Below, piece after piece: positions 54,738-63,958 of a DNA stretch of 64,000 nt (the first letter of the stretch is position 1; every line of letters begins with the position of its first letter). The DNA is taken from positions 62,001-126,000 of the forward strand of contig NZ_NMUN01000003.1 in assembly GCF_002812725.1 (NCBI RefSeq), given 5' to 3'. The notes under the pieces were generated by a model that saw nothing but the letters and a program-made list of their open reading frames with translations, searched no databases and was not told the origin of the DNA. The position numbers and the translations under genes are program-made. This DNA is from Microbacterium sp. BR1. GTDB lineage: Bacteria; Actinomycetota; Actinomycetes; Actinomycetales; Microbacteriaceae.

Positions 54738-55385
54738 CTACAACACCCTCCAGAGGCTCGTCCATTCCACGCCCAGTTCGCGAGCCAGGCGGCGCAGAGT
54801 GGGAAGCGACATCCCCACCACGGTCGACGGGTCGCCCTCGATCCGCGTGATGAACGCGGCGCCGAGGCTGTCGATCGTGAACGCCCCCGCGACATGCAGG
54901 GGTTCGCCGGTGGCGACATAGGCCGCGATCTCGGCGTCCGCCACGTCATCGGCGAACGTCACCGAGGCGTAGGCGACGGCGTGCGCCTCTCGGGGCTCGA
55001 GTCCCGGGCCGACGCGGAAGACGCTGTGGCCCGAGTGCAGCACGCCCGTCTTCCCGCGCATCGCGTGCCACCGGGCGGTCGCGTTCTCGGCGGTGTACGG
55101 CTTGCCGAGGATCTCGCCCGCCAACTCGAACATCGAGTCGCCGCCGATCACGAGCCCATCGAAGTCCGGGTCGTCCCGGGCGACCCGCGCCGCGACATCC
55201 GCAGCCTTCCGTCGTGCCAACAGGAGGACGTGCTCGTCGGGCGAGAGCGTGCGGGCCTGCGCCGTCTCGACGGCGCGGATGACCTCGTCTTCGTCGACGT
55301 CGGGCGCCATCGTCAGGGGTTCGATACCCGCCTGGCGCAGCAGCATCAGACGGGCGGGAGAGGTCGAGGCGAGGCAGACGCGCAT
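54738..55385 (-). CDS. maf: Maf family nucleotide pyrophosphatase
   Basis: 215 residues. It hydrolyses dTTP, UTP or modified nucleoside triphosphates to monophosphates. Family marks: RVCLASTSPARLMLLRQAGI (the SxSPARxxLL phosphate motif), KAADVAARV, GLVIGGDSMFELAGEILGKP (the QT/D segment has GGDSM here) and GAFTIDSLGAAFITRIEGDPSTVVGM. The ATG follows TAGCGT by 6 bases, so it is probably leaderless. It is longer than E. coli Maf by about 15-20 residues, with an inserted loop at ~105-135. Confidence 0.92.
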   Translation of the reverse strand: MRVCLASTSPARLMLLRQAGIEPLTMAPDVDEDEVIRAVETAQARTLSPDEHVLLLARRKAADVAARVARDDPDFDGLVIGGDSMFELAGEILGKPYTAENATARWHAMRGKTGVLHSGHSVFRVGPGLEPREAHAVAYASVTFADDVADAEIAAYVATGEPLHVAGAFTIDSLGAAFITRIEGDPSTVVGMSLPTLRRLARELGVEWTSLWRVL

Positions 55386-55444
55386 GCTCCCACGCTAGCG
55401 AGCGGCGCGACCGGGTATTCACCCGACTGTGAAATGCTCGGGAC

Positions 55445-56767
55445 GTGGATACCGCCCAGACAGTCGACCTCGAGATCACCGGAGTCGCGCACGGCGGCAT
55501 CTTCGTCGCCCGCCACGAGGGCCGCGTGATCTTCGTCCCCGACGCGATTCCGGGCGAGCGGGTGCGAGCTCGCATCACGGATGACTCGCGCCCCGCGTTC
55601 TGGCGTGCCGAGGCCCTCGAGGTGCTCGAACCTGCCGAGACCCGACGTCCGCACATCTGGGCCGAGGCCGACATCGCCCGGCCGCCGCACGTGCGCCCGG
55701 GCGGCGCGGACTTCGGGCACATCCGCCTCGATGCCCAGCGTGAGCTCAAAGCACGCGTGCTGCGCGAGGCGTTCGAACGCTTCGCCCACCTGCCGATCGA
55801 CGTGACCGTCGAGCCCGCGGGCGCCGACGAGAGCACGGACGGCACGGGCTGGCGCACGCGCCTGAGCCTGCATGTCGGCCCGGACGGCACGGTCGGGCCC
55901 TTCGCGGCGCGCTCGCACGACATCGTCCCCGTCTCGTCGCACCCCCTCGCGGCGCCCGCGCTGGCCGAAGCCGCGCTCGGCCTCGGCACCCGGGGCGGCG
56001 ATCGGGTCGATCTCGTGCTGCCCGCAGACGGACAGGTGCGTGTCATCGAGCGGACGGATGCCTCGGGCCCGCGCCGTGGTCAGCGTGGCGGTGCCCGCCG
56101 GGGCGCCGATGCTGCCGACCGCGAGGTCGTCGTCGAGACCGTACGGGGGCGAACGTTCCGCGTCGACGCCGGCGGGTTCTGGCAGGTGCATCGGCTCGCC
56201 GCGACGACGCTTGCGGACGCGGTCACGAAGGCTCTCGCGAGTACGGGATTCGATCCGGATGCCCCGAACCTCGACCTGTACGGCGGAGTCGGCCTGTTCG
56301 CGGCCGTCCTCGGCGAGGCCGGCGGGCCCGCGACGCGCGTCGCGACGGTCGAATCCGCGTCCCGGGCTACCCACCACGCGGCGCGCAACCTGCGTGAGTG
56401 GGGCAACGCCGAGGCGATCACGGCGCGCGTCGACCGTTTTCTCGCGGCCGAAGTGGCCGAGCTGGCCGAGGCATCCGCTCCTCACGCATATCGTGACGCC
56501 ACGGTCCTGCTGGATCCGCCGCGTGCCGGGGCGGGTGCCGGTGTGGTCCGTGCGATCGCGGCGCTGGCGCCACGGACCACGATCTATGTCGCGTGCGACC
56601 CGGTGGCGCTCGCGCGCGACACCGCCACGTTCCTGACCGAGGGGTACGCGTTGCGTGATCTGCGGGCCCTGGACCTCTTCCCCAACTCGCACCATGTCGA
56701 GGCCGTTGCGGTCTTCGAACGCGACGCGCACCGCGCTGCCGCGGGTTCGGCAGGCTCGCGCAGCTAG
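55445..56767 (+). CDS. TrmA/RlmD-type RNA (uracil-5)-methyltransferase
   Basis: 440 residues. The N-terminal TRAM domain (EITGVAHGGIFVARHEGRVI) is followed by a class I SAM methyltransferase domain: FRVDAGGFWQVHRLAA, NLDLYGGVGLFAAVL, VLLDPPRAGAGAGVVRAI, YVACDPVALARDTATFL with the catalytic Cys (RNA uracil nucleophile), and LDLFPNSHHVEAVAVFER. The expected iron-sulfur cysteines of RlmD are not visible in the first half. That leaves the exact RNA target (tRNA U54 or 23S U) open. Start GTG at 55445, divergent from maf. Confidence 0.88.
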   Translation: MDTAQTVDLEITGVAHGGIFVARHEGRVIFVPDAIPGERVRARITDDSRPAFWRAEALEVLEPAETRRPHIWAEADIARPPHVRPGGADFGHIRLDAQRELKARVLREAFERFAHLPIDVTVEPAGADESTDGTGWRTRLSLHVGPDGTVGPFAARSHDIVPVSSHPLAAPALAEAALGLGTRGGDRVDLVLPADGQVRVIERTDASGPRRGQRGGARRGADAADREVVVETVRGRTFRVDAGGFWQVHRLAATTLADAVTKALASTGFDPDAPNLDLYGGVGLFAAVLGEAGGPATRVATVESASRATHHAARNLREWGNAEAITARVDRFLAAEVAELAEASAPHAYRDATVLLDPPRAGAGAGVVRAIAALAPRTTIYVACDPVALARDTATFLTEGYALRDLRALDLFPNSHHVEAVAVFERDAHRAAAGSAGSRS

Positions 56768-56776
56768 GCTGTCCCC

Positions 56777-57442
56777 ATGACGCGGGTTGCCCTGATCGAC
56801 GATCACGAATCGGTACGCCTGGGGCTGGAAGCGGCCCTCGATCGTGCGGGCAAGGAACTCGTCTTCTCGGGTGCCACTGTCGCCCAGTATCTGGGGTGGC
56901 GTGCTGGCTCGCGCTCGGCCCCGGCGGACGTCGTGGTGCTGGATCTGACGCTCGGCGACGGCACGACCGCGACCAGCAACGTGAGCCGCCTCGTGTCCGA
57001 CGGTTCGAGCGTCATCATCCACTCGGTTGCCGATCGCCCGGCAGCCGTCCGCGAGGCGCTCATGGCCGGAGCCGCGGGCGTCGTCAGCAAGAGTTCCCCG
57101 ATCGGTGACGTCATCTCCGCGATCCGGACCGTGGCGGCGGGCGAGCACCTCGACAACGTGGAGTGGGCGAGCGCCGTCGACGGTGACCGTGCGTTCGCCG
57201 ATGCGCAGCTCTCGGCGCGCGAACGCGAGGTCTTGCGTCTGTACGCGGCCGGATTGCCGCTGAAGGTCGTGGCCGACCGATTGGGTGTCGCCTATTCGAC
57301 GGCGAAGGAGAACATCACCCGGGTCCGCGTCAAGTACGTCGAGGTGGGCAGGCCCGCACCGACGAAGGTCGACCTGTTGCGTCGAGCGATGGAGGACGGA
57401 ATCGTCGAGCAGGCGTCGGAAGATCCGTCCGGTGGCTCCTGA
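56777..57442 (+). CDS. LuxR/NarL-type response regulator
   Basis: 221 residues. The receiver has VALIDDHESVRLGLE (acidic pair), the phospho-acceptor in DVVVLDLTLGDGT (Asp ~56), IIHSVAD, and the late Lys in VVSKSSP. The output domain DAQLSAREREVLRLYAAGLP with AYSTAKENITRVRVKY is a LuxR-type HTH. The ATG follows TAGGCT by 6 bases (leaderless). The histidine kinase gene overlaps its 3' end by 11 bases. Targets unknown. Confidence 0.93.
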   Translation: MTRVALIDDHESVRLGLEAALDRAGKELVFSGATVAQYLGWRAGSRSAPADVVVLDLTLGDGTTATSNVSRLVSDGSSVIIHSVADRPAAVREALMAGAAGVVSKSSPIGDVISAIRTVAAGEHLDNVEWASAVDGDRAFADAQLSAREREVLRLYAAGLPLKVVADRLGVAYSTAKENITRVRVKYVEVGRPAPTKVDLLRRAMEDGIVEQASEDPSGGS

Positions 57443-58817
57443 GGTCGATGTCGTGAACGCCGCACCGGAGCCGGCGGCTGCGTGGGACCGGGCATGGGGT
57501 CAGATCCCGCAGGGCCGATTGGCTTCCGCCTGGCAGGGAACCTTCACCCGTCGGCGCATCGAACGCATCGCTGCGATCGCCGCGGCGGTGGGATGCTTCG
57601 TGCTGGGAATCCAGGCGTTCTTCATCGCCCTCGGAAACAACGCGGGGCTGCGACCCGGGTGGACCGTTCCGCTTCTGACGATCGTCTTCGGCTCTCTCGT
57701 CATCATGTGCGGCGCCTGCTTCTTCCGTGCGACGGCCCGGGTCGCCACCGGCGCTTTCGCCGTCATCTACATCGTGATGCTGGCCATTTGGCCGCTGGCC
57801 ACGGCCGGGGCCGTGCCCGCCGCGACGCCGGAGCCGTGGCCGTGGTACCTGATCAACGTCGCGACGATCGCTGCGGTCATCGCGTTCCCCTTCCCCCTCC
57901 AACTGGCGTGGACGATCGCCACGCCCGTGCTGTACGGGATCGTGCGCGTCGTCCAGGGCGGCTTCCAGTTCGAGTATCTGCTCGCCGCGGTCTTCGAAGT
58001 GCCCTACTCCCTGATCCTGGGCGGCCTGCTGATGACGCTCGTGACGATCTTCCGGCGCATGGCCTCTGGCGTCGACCGCGAACGTGCGCGCACCGTTGCG
58101 GCATACGCGCAGGCCGCCGAGGCGCAGGCTGCCCAAGAGGAGCGGGTCGCCGTCTCGGCGCTCATGCACGACAGCGTGCTCGCGGCCCTGATCGCGGCGG
58201 AACGCGCCGACGGCCCGCGCGCTCGGTCGCTCGCCATGTCCATGGCGCGTGAGGCGCTCGAGGGGCTCGCCGACACCGGCACCCCGAGCGGCGGGATCGA
58301 CCCGCAACCGGCGACGATGAAGTCTCTCGCCCGTGGCATCCAGGCATCCCTCGCCGACCTCGGCTTGCGACTGCAGGTCCGCGTCGAGGCGACGGATGAC
58401 GAGCCGACGATACCGGGCACGATTGCCGCAGCGATGATCCGCGCGGCGACCCAGGCCGCCGCCAACGCGATCCAGCACGCCGACGGCGTCGGACTCGAGG
58501 CGATCGTGCGTCGGCCGGTCGACCTTCCGCGCGAGCCCGTGCTCGGCACGGACGCTCCGCGATCCATCGACGGAGAGTCGGGCGAGGATGCCTATGCGCC
58601 GTCCGACGTCGCCGATGACTTGCCCCGCCTGGCTGCGGTCGAGGTCGTGGTGTCGGACAAGGGGCCGGGATTCGATATCGACGCCGTACCCGACGATCGC
58701 CTCGGGATCAGCGCATCCATCCTCGCGCGCATAGCGGCGATCGATGGAGAGGCCGTCATCGATTCCGGACCGCACGGTACCGTCGTGACGCTCCGGTGGC
58801 GTGAGGTGCGTCGATGA
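57432..58817 (+). CDS. Membrane sensor histidine kinase (DesK/NarX-like)
   Basis: 461 residues from GTG 57432 (GGAAGA 9 bases upstream). Five to six membrane helices lie between ~40 and 210. A HisKA_3-like dimerisation helix has the phospho-His in VSALMHDSVLAALIAAE. The ATPase domain shows AANAIQHADG (N box), VVSDKGPGFD (G1) and DRLGISASI (G2). A ~45-residue polar insert (DLPREPVLGTDAPRSIDGES) splits the ATPase domain. It overlaps the response regulator gene and the next gene (ATGA), so the three act together. Signal unknown. Confidence 0.88.
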   Translation: MAPEVDVVNAAPEPAAAWDRAWGQIPQGRLASAWQGTFTRRRIERIAAIAAAVGCFVLGIQAFFIALGNNAGLRPGWTVPLLTIVFGSLVIMCGACFFRATARVATGAFAVIYIVMLAIWPLATAGAVPAATPEPWPWYLINVATIAAVIAFPFPLQLAWTIATPVLYGIVRVVQGGFQFEYLLAAVFEVPYSLILGGLLMTLVTIFRRMASGVDRERARTVAAYAQAAEAQAAQEERVAVSALMHDSVLAALIAAERADGPRARSLAMSMAREALEGLADTGTPSGGIDPQPATMKSLARGIQASLADLGLRLQVRVEATDDEPTIPGTIAAAMIRAATQAAANAIQHADGVGLEAIVRRPVDLPREPVLGTDAPRSIDGESGEDAYAPSDVADDLPRLAAVEVVVSDKGPGFDIDAVPDDRLGISASILARIAAIDGEAVIDSGPHGTVVTLRWREVRR

Positions 58818-59839
58818 CCGTTCGTACCGTGCTCGCGGCCCTCGCGCTCGCCTTCGCCATCTACCAGGCGGCGCGTGGCCTGCTGTGGACTGTCTGGCCC
58901 CAGAATCCGGGCCTCCTGCTCGCCGCGGTCATCATCTACCTCGCGGCGACGGTCGTGACGATCTTCGCCGTACCTCGTCCGCTCGCAGGGTCCGATTCGC
59001 CTCGCGAACCGATGCCCCTCTGGGCTGCGCTCGTCGCGGCCGGCACCGTCGTGATCATCCCCTCGATGACCGGCTTCGCGGTGGCAGACGCCGACGGCAT
59101 CGCCCGCACGGCGACCTACGCAACGTGGTACGTCGGGGGCGGCGGCGCGCTGATGGTCGTGCTGATGGTGCGGCGCAGGACGTGGATCGCCTGGGCAGGC
59201 ACGGTCGTGCTCTCGATCGGCGCCATGATCTGGATGGGTCCGGTTCAGGCGCTGAGCCAGGGGCTCGTGGGCTCTATCGTCTGGGTCGGTGTCGCGCACC
59301 TGTTGGTCTTCTTGATCGATCGTGCCGAGCGCGACGCGGATCAGCTCGCGGAGCTGCAGGCCGTCACGTCCGCGTGGGAGGCCGCGCAAGAGGGGCGTGA
59401 GCGCGAGCGGCGTGTGCAACTTCAGCGCGCTCTGGCCGTCGGCGGCCCGGTTCTGGCCCGCGTGATCGCGATGCACGGTCTGCTCAGCGAGGCCGAGCGT
59501 CGCGAGGCCGGGATGGCCGAGGCGCGTCTGCGGGACGAGCTTCGCGGCCCACGCCTGCTCGACGATCGCGTGCGAGCCGAGATCGACGCGGCGCGCCGCC
59601 GAGGTGCGCAGGTGAGTGTGTTCGACGAGGGTGGCCTCGAGGGTGTGTCCGACGACGACCTGAGCCAGATCCGCGCCGAGCTGGCCGAGGCGCTGCGTGA
59701 CTCGCAGTCGAACAGGATCATCATCCGAACGTCGCCGGACGACAGCGTCGCGGTCACCGTGGTCGGTCGACTCGTGGTCGAGCAGACCGACGAAGACTCG
59801 GTCGACCTCTGGCGCGAGATCCGGCACCCCGGTCGCTGA
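58814..59839 (+). CDS. Membrane protein with degenerate kinase-like cytosolic part, linked to the two-component system
   Basis: 341 residues. Six membrane helices (~5-175) are followed by a charged helical segment (DRAERDADQLAELQAVTSAW) and a domain with LARVIAMHGLLSEAERREAG, ARRRGAQVSVFDEGGLEG and AEALRDSQSNRIIIRTSPD. The order resembles a histidine kinase (helices, N-box-like region), but no G-box ATP site is visible and the protein ends soon after. It overlaps the kinase gene by 4 bases. It may be a kinase-derived partner or sensor; this is inference. Confidence 0.65.
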   Translation: MTVRTVLAALALAFAIYQAARGLLWTVWPQNPGLLLAAVIIYLAATVVTIFAVPRPLAGSDSPREPMPLWAALVAAGTVVIIPSMTGFAVADADGIARTATYATWYVGGGGALMVVLMVRRRTWIAWAGTVVLSIGAMIWMGPVQALSQGLVGSIVWVGVAHLLVFLIDRAERDADQLAELQAVTSAWEAAQEGRERERRVQLQRALAVGGPVLARVIAMHGLLSEAERREAGMAEARLRDELRGPRLLDDRVRAEIDAARRRGAQVSVFDEGGLEGVSDDDLSQIRAELAEALRDSQSNRIIIRTSPDDSVAVTVVGRLVVEQTDEDSVDLWREIRHPGR

Positions 59840-59861
59840 TCGAACTCGTCCGCAGATGAGA

Positions 59862-59894
59862 GGAGAGGGGCGGCGAAGTCGCCCGCCCCTCTCC
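59862..59894 (+). terminator. Hairpin terminator of the two-component operon
   Basis: A perfect 12-bp stem GGAGAGGGGCGG (59862-59873) with CCGCCCCTCTCC (59883-59894) and a 9-base loop, 23 bases after the stop. The T-run is weak (GTTGCGG). Usable from either side, and accE is convergent. Confidence 0.7.
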
Positions 59895-59977
59895 GTTGCG
59901 GAACGATTACCCGAAAATCGTCCGCGGAGCCGCTGTCCCGAGAATCGGGGGTCGCGGCCATACGCATGAGCGTGTCA

Positions 59978-59994
59978 CGCATATTCAGTATGCG
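59978..59994. repeat. Short palindrome in the convergent gap before accE
   Basis: CGCATA-TTCAG-TATGCG, a perfect 6-bp inverted repeat in an AT-richer patch, with ACGCATGAGCGTG just before it. The 59840-60067 gap between convergent genes is otherwise featureless except for the terminator and three spaced GTTTT runs (60034-60058). Role unknown. Confidence 0.5.
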
Positions 59995-60067
59995 GTGGCC
60001 GAAAGATCCATGTCTGTAGGTACTTTGGGGGACAGTTTTGCCGGTTTTCCAGGGTTTTCGACGCGGG

Positions 60068-60283
60068 TCAGCCCGACCGTCCCCAGGGGAGTCCGCGCTC
60101 GAGCGGGGGGCGCAGGGCGCGGGCGCTGCGTGCCCAGGCCGACATCGCCGAGTCGTCTTCGGCGACCACGGCATCCGCCTCTCGGACGTACGCCTCGGTC
60201 ACGACGGCGAGCAGCGCCGCGAGCTCCTGCTCGTCGGCCGCACCGCGCAGAACCTCGACCGATACGGGCTCGGATGTGCTCAC
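60068..60283 (-). CDS. accE: Acyl-CoA carboxylase epsilon subunit
   Basis: 71 residues, a small actinobacterial subunit that stabilises the alpha-beta carboxylase complex. It has [20 protein letters not shown], the typical RG.PT/ADEELAAL opening, and ends with a basic Trp-containing tail ([13 protein letters not shown]). The GTG overlaps the accD stop (GTGA). The location directly after the beta subunit is diagnostic. Confidence 0.9.
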   Translation of the reverse strand: MSTSEPVSVEVLRGAADEQELAALLAVVTEAYVREADAVVAEDDSAMSAWARSARALRPPLERGLPWGRSG

Positions 60284-61866
60284 AGCGGGATGTTCCCGTG
60301 CTTCTTCGGCGGCAGGCTCGCACGCTTGGTGCGGAGCGACCGCAACGCCTTGGCGACCATCACGCGTGTGGATGCCGGCTCGATGATGCTGTCGAGCTCG
60401 CCGCGCTCAGCTGCGAGGAAGGGGGACGCCACGTTGTACGTGTATTCGTTGGCGAGGCGCGTACGAACCGCCGCGACATCCTCGCCCGCCTCCTCCGCGC
60501 GCTTGATCTCGCCGCGATACAGGATGTTCACCGCGCCCTGGCCGCCCATGACGGCGATCTCGGCACTCGGCCAGGCGAAGTTCATGTCGGCGCCGAGCTG
60601 CTTCGAGCCCATGACGATGTATGCGCCGCCGTACGCCTTGCGCAGGATCACGGTCACCAGCGGGACGGTGGCTTCGGCGTAGGCATAGAGCAGCTTCGCG
60701 CCGCGACGGATGACTCCGGTCCACTCCTGGTCGGTTCCCGGGAGGTAGCCGGGCACGTCGACCAGCGTCAGGATCGGGATCGAGAAGGCGTCGCAGAATC
60801 GCACGAAGCGGCTGGCCTTCTCACCCGCGTCGATGTTCAGCGTGCCGGCCATCTGGGAGGGCTGGTTCGCGATGATCCCGACCGAACGACCCTCGATGCG
60901 CCCGAACCCGATGACGATGTTCGGGGCGAAGAGGGGCTGGACCTCGAGGAAGTCGCCGCCGTCGACGACGCGCGCGATCACCTGGTGGATGTCGTAGGGC
61001 TGATTGGGCGAGTCGGGGATGACCGTGTTGAGGGCGCGATCGCCGTCGGTCGTCTCCCACTCGAACCCCGACTCGTACACCGGGACGTCCGTCATGTTGT
61101 TGTCGGGCAGGAAGCCGAGGAGAGTCCGCGCGTAGTCGATCGCGTCGTCCTCGTCCTCGGCGAGGTAGTGGGCGACGCCGCTGCGCGTGTTGTGGGTGTA
61201 CGCGCCGCCGAGCTCGTCCATCCCCACGTCTTCGCCCGTGACGGTCTTGATCACGTCGGGTCCGGTCACGAACATCTGGCTGGTCTTGTCGACCATGATC
61301 ACGAAGTCGGTGAGTGCGGGGGAATAGACCGCGCCGCCCGCCGCGGGGCCCATGATGAGCGAGATCTGCGGGATGACACCCGAGGCTGCGGTGTTGAGGC
61401 GGAAGATCTCGCCGTACTTGCCGAGGGCGACGACACCTTCCTGGATGCGCGCGCCGCCCGAGTCGAGGATGCCGATGATTGGCATGCCACCGCGCAGGGC
61501 CAGCTGCATCACTTTGATGATCTTGTCGCCCGCGACCTCGCCGAGCGATCCGCCGAAGGTCGAGAAGTCCTGGGCGTAGACGGCCACCGTGCGGCCGTGG
61601 ATCGTGCCGGTGCCGGTGACCACCGAATCGCCGTAGGGGCGCGCCTTGTCCATGCCGAACGCTGTCGTGCGGTGTCGCACGTACTCGTCGATCTCGACGA
61701 AGCTGCCCGTGTCGACGAGCAACTCGACGCGCTCGCGGGCGGTCAGCTTGCCTTTCGCGTGCTGCTTCTCGCGCGCGACGAGCTCGGCACAGACCACCGC
61801 TTCGTCGTAGCGGGCGCGCAGATCCGCGATCTTGCCGGCGGTGGACAGGTCGGGCTCATGACTCAC
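60280..61866 (-). CDS. accD: Acyl-CoA (propionyl/acetyl-CoA) carboxylase beta subunit
   Basis: 528 residues, carboxyltransferase of the AccD4/5/6 and PccB class. Crotonase-like halves carry [54 protein letters not shown], and later [33 protein letters not shown] and [16 protein letters not shown]. It transfers CO2 from the biotin of the alpha subunit to acetyl- or propionyl-CoA. The GTG at 61866 follows TAGAGT by 7 bases (leaderless), so the longer open frame upstream (61920) is not used. Confidence 0.95.
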   Translation of the reverse strand: MSHEPDLSTAGKIADLRARYDEAVVCAELVAREKQHAKGKLTARERVELLVDTGSFVEIDEYVRHRTTAFGMDKARPYGDSVVTGTGTIHGRTVAVYAQDFSTFGGSLGEVAGDKIIKVMQLALRGGMPIIGILDSGGARIQEGVVALGKYGEIFRLNTAASGVIPQISLIMGPAAGGAVYSPALTDFVIMVDKTSQMFVTGPDVIKTVTGEDVGMDELGGAYTHNTRSGVAHYLAEDEDDAIDYARTLLGFLPDNNMTDVPVYESGFEWETTDGDRALNTVIPDSPNQPYDIHQVIARVVDGGDFLEVQPLFAPNIVIGFGRIEGRSVGIIANQPSQMAGTLNIDAGEKASRFVRFCDAFSIPILTLVDVPGYLPGTDQEWTGVIRRGAKLLYAYAEATVPLVTVILRKAYGGAYIVMGSKQLGADMNFAWPSAEIAVMGGQGAVNILYRGEIKRAEEAGEDVAAVRTRLANEYTYNVASPFLAAERGELDSIIEPASTRVMVAKALRSLRTKRASLPPKKHGNIPL

Positions 61867-62085
61867 GCGAATCACTCTATCCGGGCACCCCGCGCTCGAA
61901 CGGTTGACGGTCTCGCACAACGACCCGCGACATCCGTTGTGGATTCTGTCTTGCGCGGTCTGGGCAATTCCTCCCGCGCCCGAGCCTGACCCCCGCTCCT
62001 TGCCCTCGGCCCGGCCTCACTCGAGGACTTCGGCTTGAGACGAGGAGCGCTTGGCTTGAACTTTCCTCTCCCCGCCCCGAAGCCC

Positions 62086-62913
62086 TCATGCGATGTGCAG
62101 GTTCTGAGCGACAGCGGCGAGAATCTGGCGCTCAACGAGTGGCCACCGATCCATGATCTCGACGTAATCGAAGCGCAGGACGGTGAACCCCGCGAGGCGT
62201 AGTCTCCGATCGTGCGCGATATCGGCGCGGCGCTGCGCTGCTTGGTGATACGCGAATCCGTCCAGCTGGATGACGAGTCGTTGCCCGATGAGGAGATCGA
62301 CATCATGACCCAGCAGCGGAACCTGTTGCCGGGCCAGGATGCCGAGCCTCGCGAGCCGATGAACGACGAGTGTCTCGAGTCCGGAGTCGGACGCGCCACC
62401 GGCTTCTGATGCGAGTGCTCGCGCGGCACGCGTCGTCCACTCAACCGCCTGCAGATGCGCGACGGTAACAAGGCGCTTGTTGATGGCTGACTCCCAGATC
62501 GCCAGCGCGTCCAGGTGCGGCAGGCAGGTCGCCACGCGGGCGAGGACATTCTCGATGGCATCCAATGGCGACCTGGGGAACGCGTTCACCGGACCGATAT
62601 TGCGATGGGCCACGAAGCGCGACACATCTCGCCCGGCATGCGGGTGGACCGCCAGGTGCACACGGTCGGGTGGACGCGGAACCCAAAGCCCGAGCATCCG
62701 TGCTGCGGATACGCACGTCAGACGCGCGCTGGCGCTCATCGCGGCCAGCAGTTCGTTGTCGACGCCCGGAACGTGCAGCCATTGTCGAGCGGTGACGAGG
62801 ACGAGCGCCGAGCGCAACGCCTGTTCGATGCGGTAGCGCGTCCATCCCGCCTCGATTGCGTCAGCGCGGTGCGCCCACCCACCGCGCGCCCTGAGCCATG
62901 ACGGAAGATCCAT
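62086..62913 (-). CDS. DUF559-type protein with Vsr-like nuclease fold
   Basis: 275 residues. The N-terminal ~70 residues form a winged-helix-like domain (WAHRADAIEAGWTRYRIEQAL). The C terminus is a DUF559/Vsr-like fold: LLGHDVDLLIGQRLVIQLDG, FAYHQAAQRRADIAHDRRLR, LAGFTVLRFDYVEIMDRWPL. Acidic and His residues in DVDLL, QLDGFAYH and HDRRL suggest a nuclease-type site. It has the same general plan as the protein at 47142-48092 but diverged. ATG at 62913; upstream frame extensions lack support. Function unknown. Confidence 0.72.
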   Translation of the reverse strand: MDLPSWLRARGGWAHRADAIEAGWTRYRIEQALRSALVLVTARQWLHVPGVDNELLAAMSASARLTCVSAARMLGLWVPRPPDRVHLAVHPHAGRDVSRFVAHRNIGPVNAFPRSPLDAIENVLARVATCLPHLDALAIWESAINKRLVTVAHLQAVEWTTRAARALASEAGGASDSGLETLVVHRLARLGILARQQVPLLGHDVDLLIGQRLVIQLDGFAYHQAAQRRADIAHDRRLRLAGFTVLRFDYVEIMDRWPLVERQILAAVAQNLHIA

Positions 62914-63145
62914 GCCGACATCGTTGCGCTCGCGCCGGGCTGTGATTGCCCCGCGGATGCGAACGGGGGACGATCGACGTTCCGTCGCGACGGGGGAGGG
63001 AGCGTGGGCCACTCCACAGGGGAGTCGATCGGCGCGTGCGCGAAGGAGTTCGGGGTGAGAGGAGGGCTCTCGAGCTGCGATGCTCCTCGCGCCGCCCGGA
63101 AGTCCTCCGGCCGCGCCGCGTCCTCTGGGCGCCTAGCCTGAAACC

Positions 63146-63958
63146 ATGACCCTGCACGCAGAGAACTTCCGACGGGCGGCCACGGTCGCCACGCGTTTCG
63201 CCATCGCAGAGCGAACGGGTTCCACGAACGCCGATCTCGTGCGCGACCACGCACTCGACGCGTCCGCCTGGCCGCACCTCTCGGTTCTCGTCACGGACGA
63301 CCAGACCGACGGACGTGGCCGGTTGGGCCGGGTGTGGTCGGCGCCGCCCGGATCCGCGCTCGCGGTCTCGGTCGTGCTCGATGTGGGAGATCTGCGCCCG
63401 GCCGACCGGGGGTGGGTGCCGCTCCTCGCGGGTGCCGCGCTCACACGCGCCGTCGCGGCACAGCTCACGGCGCTCCTCGGCCCCACGCACACGGTGAGGA
63501 TGAAGTGGCCGAACGATGTGCTGGTCGACGGCCGGAAGATCAGCGGCATCCTCGCCGAGGTCGTCCCGGGGATCCCGGACACCATCGTGGTCGGTGCGGG
63601 CATCAACACGGCGATGACGGCCGAGCAGCTACCGGTGCCCACCGCGACGTCGTTCGCGACCCTCGGGGTCAGCATCACGCCGGATCTCGTCGACACGGTG
63701 CTCGCCGACTACCTCGCCGCTCTCGGTGAGCTCATGGGTGCGCTTCTGCTCGAGGACGGAGACGCCGTGCGCGCCGGCGTCCACGCCGAGGTCGAGGCGC
63801 TCTGCGGGACGATCGGGAGCGCCGTCCGCGTCCATCTGCCGGACGGGTCCGAACTCGTCGGCGAGGCGCTCCGGCTCGGACCGCACGGCGAGCTGGTCGT
63901 CCGCAACGGGCCGGACGAGACATCCGTCGTCGCGGGTGACGTCGTGCACGTCCGCTGA
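63146..63958 (+). CDS. birA: Biotin-[acetyl-CoA-carboxylase] ligase
   Basis: 270 residues, class I BirA without a DNA-binding domain, so it is probably not a repressor. It forms biotinyl-AMP and attaches biotin to the carboxylase carrier Lys. Marks: ERTGSTNADLV, DDQTDGRGRLGRVWSAPPGS (GRGRLGR loop), VRMKWPNDVLVDGRKISGIL (KWPNDV) and VVGAGINTAM. A C-terminal SH3-like domain follows. The ATG at 63146 follows TAGCCT by 6 bases (leaderless). It lies near the acyl-CoA carboxylase genes it serves. Confidence 0.94.
   Translation: MTLHAENFRRAATVATRFAIAERTGSTNADLVRDHALDASAWPHLSVLVTDDQTDGRGRLGRVWSAPPGSALAVSVVLDVGDLRPADRGWVPLLAGAALTRAVAAQLTALLGPTHTVRMKWPNDVLVDGRKISGILAEVVPGIPDTIVVGAGINTAMTAEQLPVPTATSFATLGVSITPDLVDTVLADYLAALGELMGALLLEDGDAVRAGVHAEVEALCGTIGSAVRVHLPDGSELVGEALRLGPHGELVVRNGPDETSVVAGDVVHVR

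Noticed and set aside
59985..60323. A 112-codon minus-strand frame near accE
   Set aside because: Most of it overlaps accE in another frame and it ends in a short tail through the palindrome; no conserved features.
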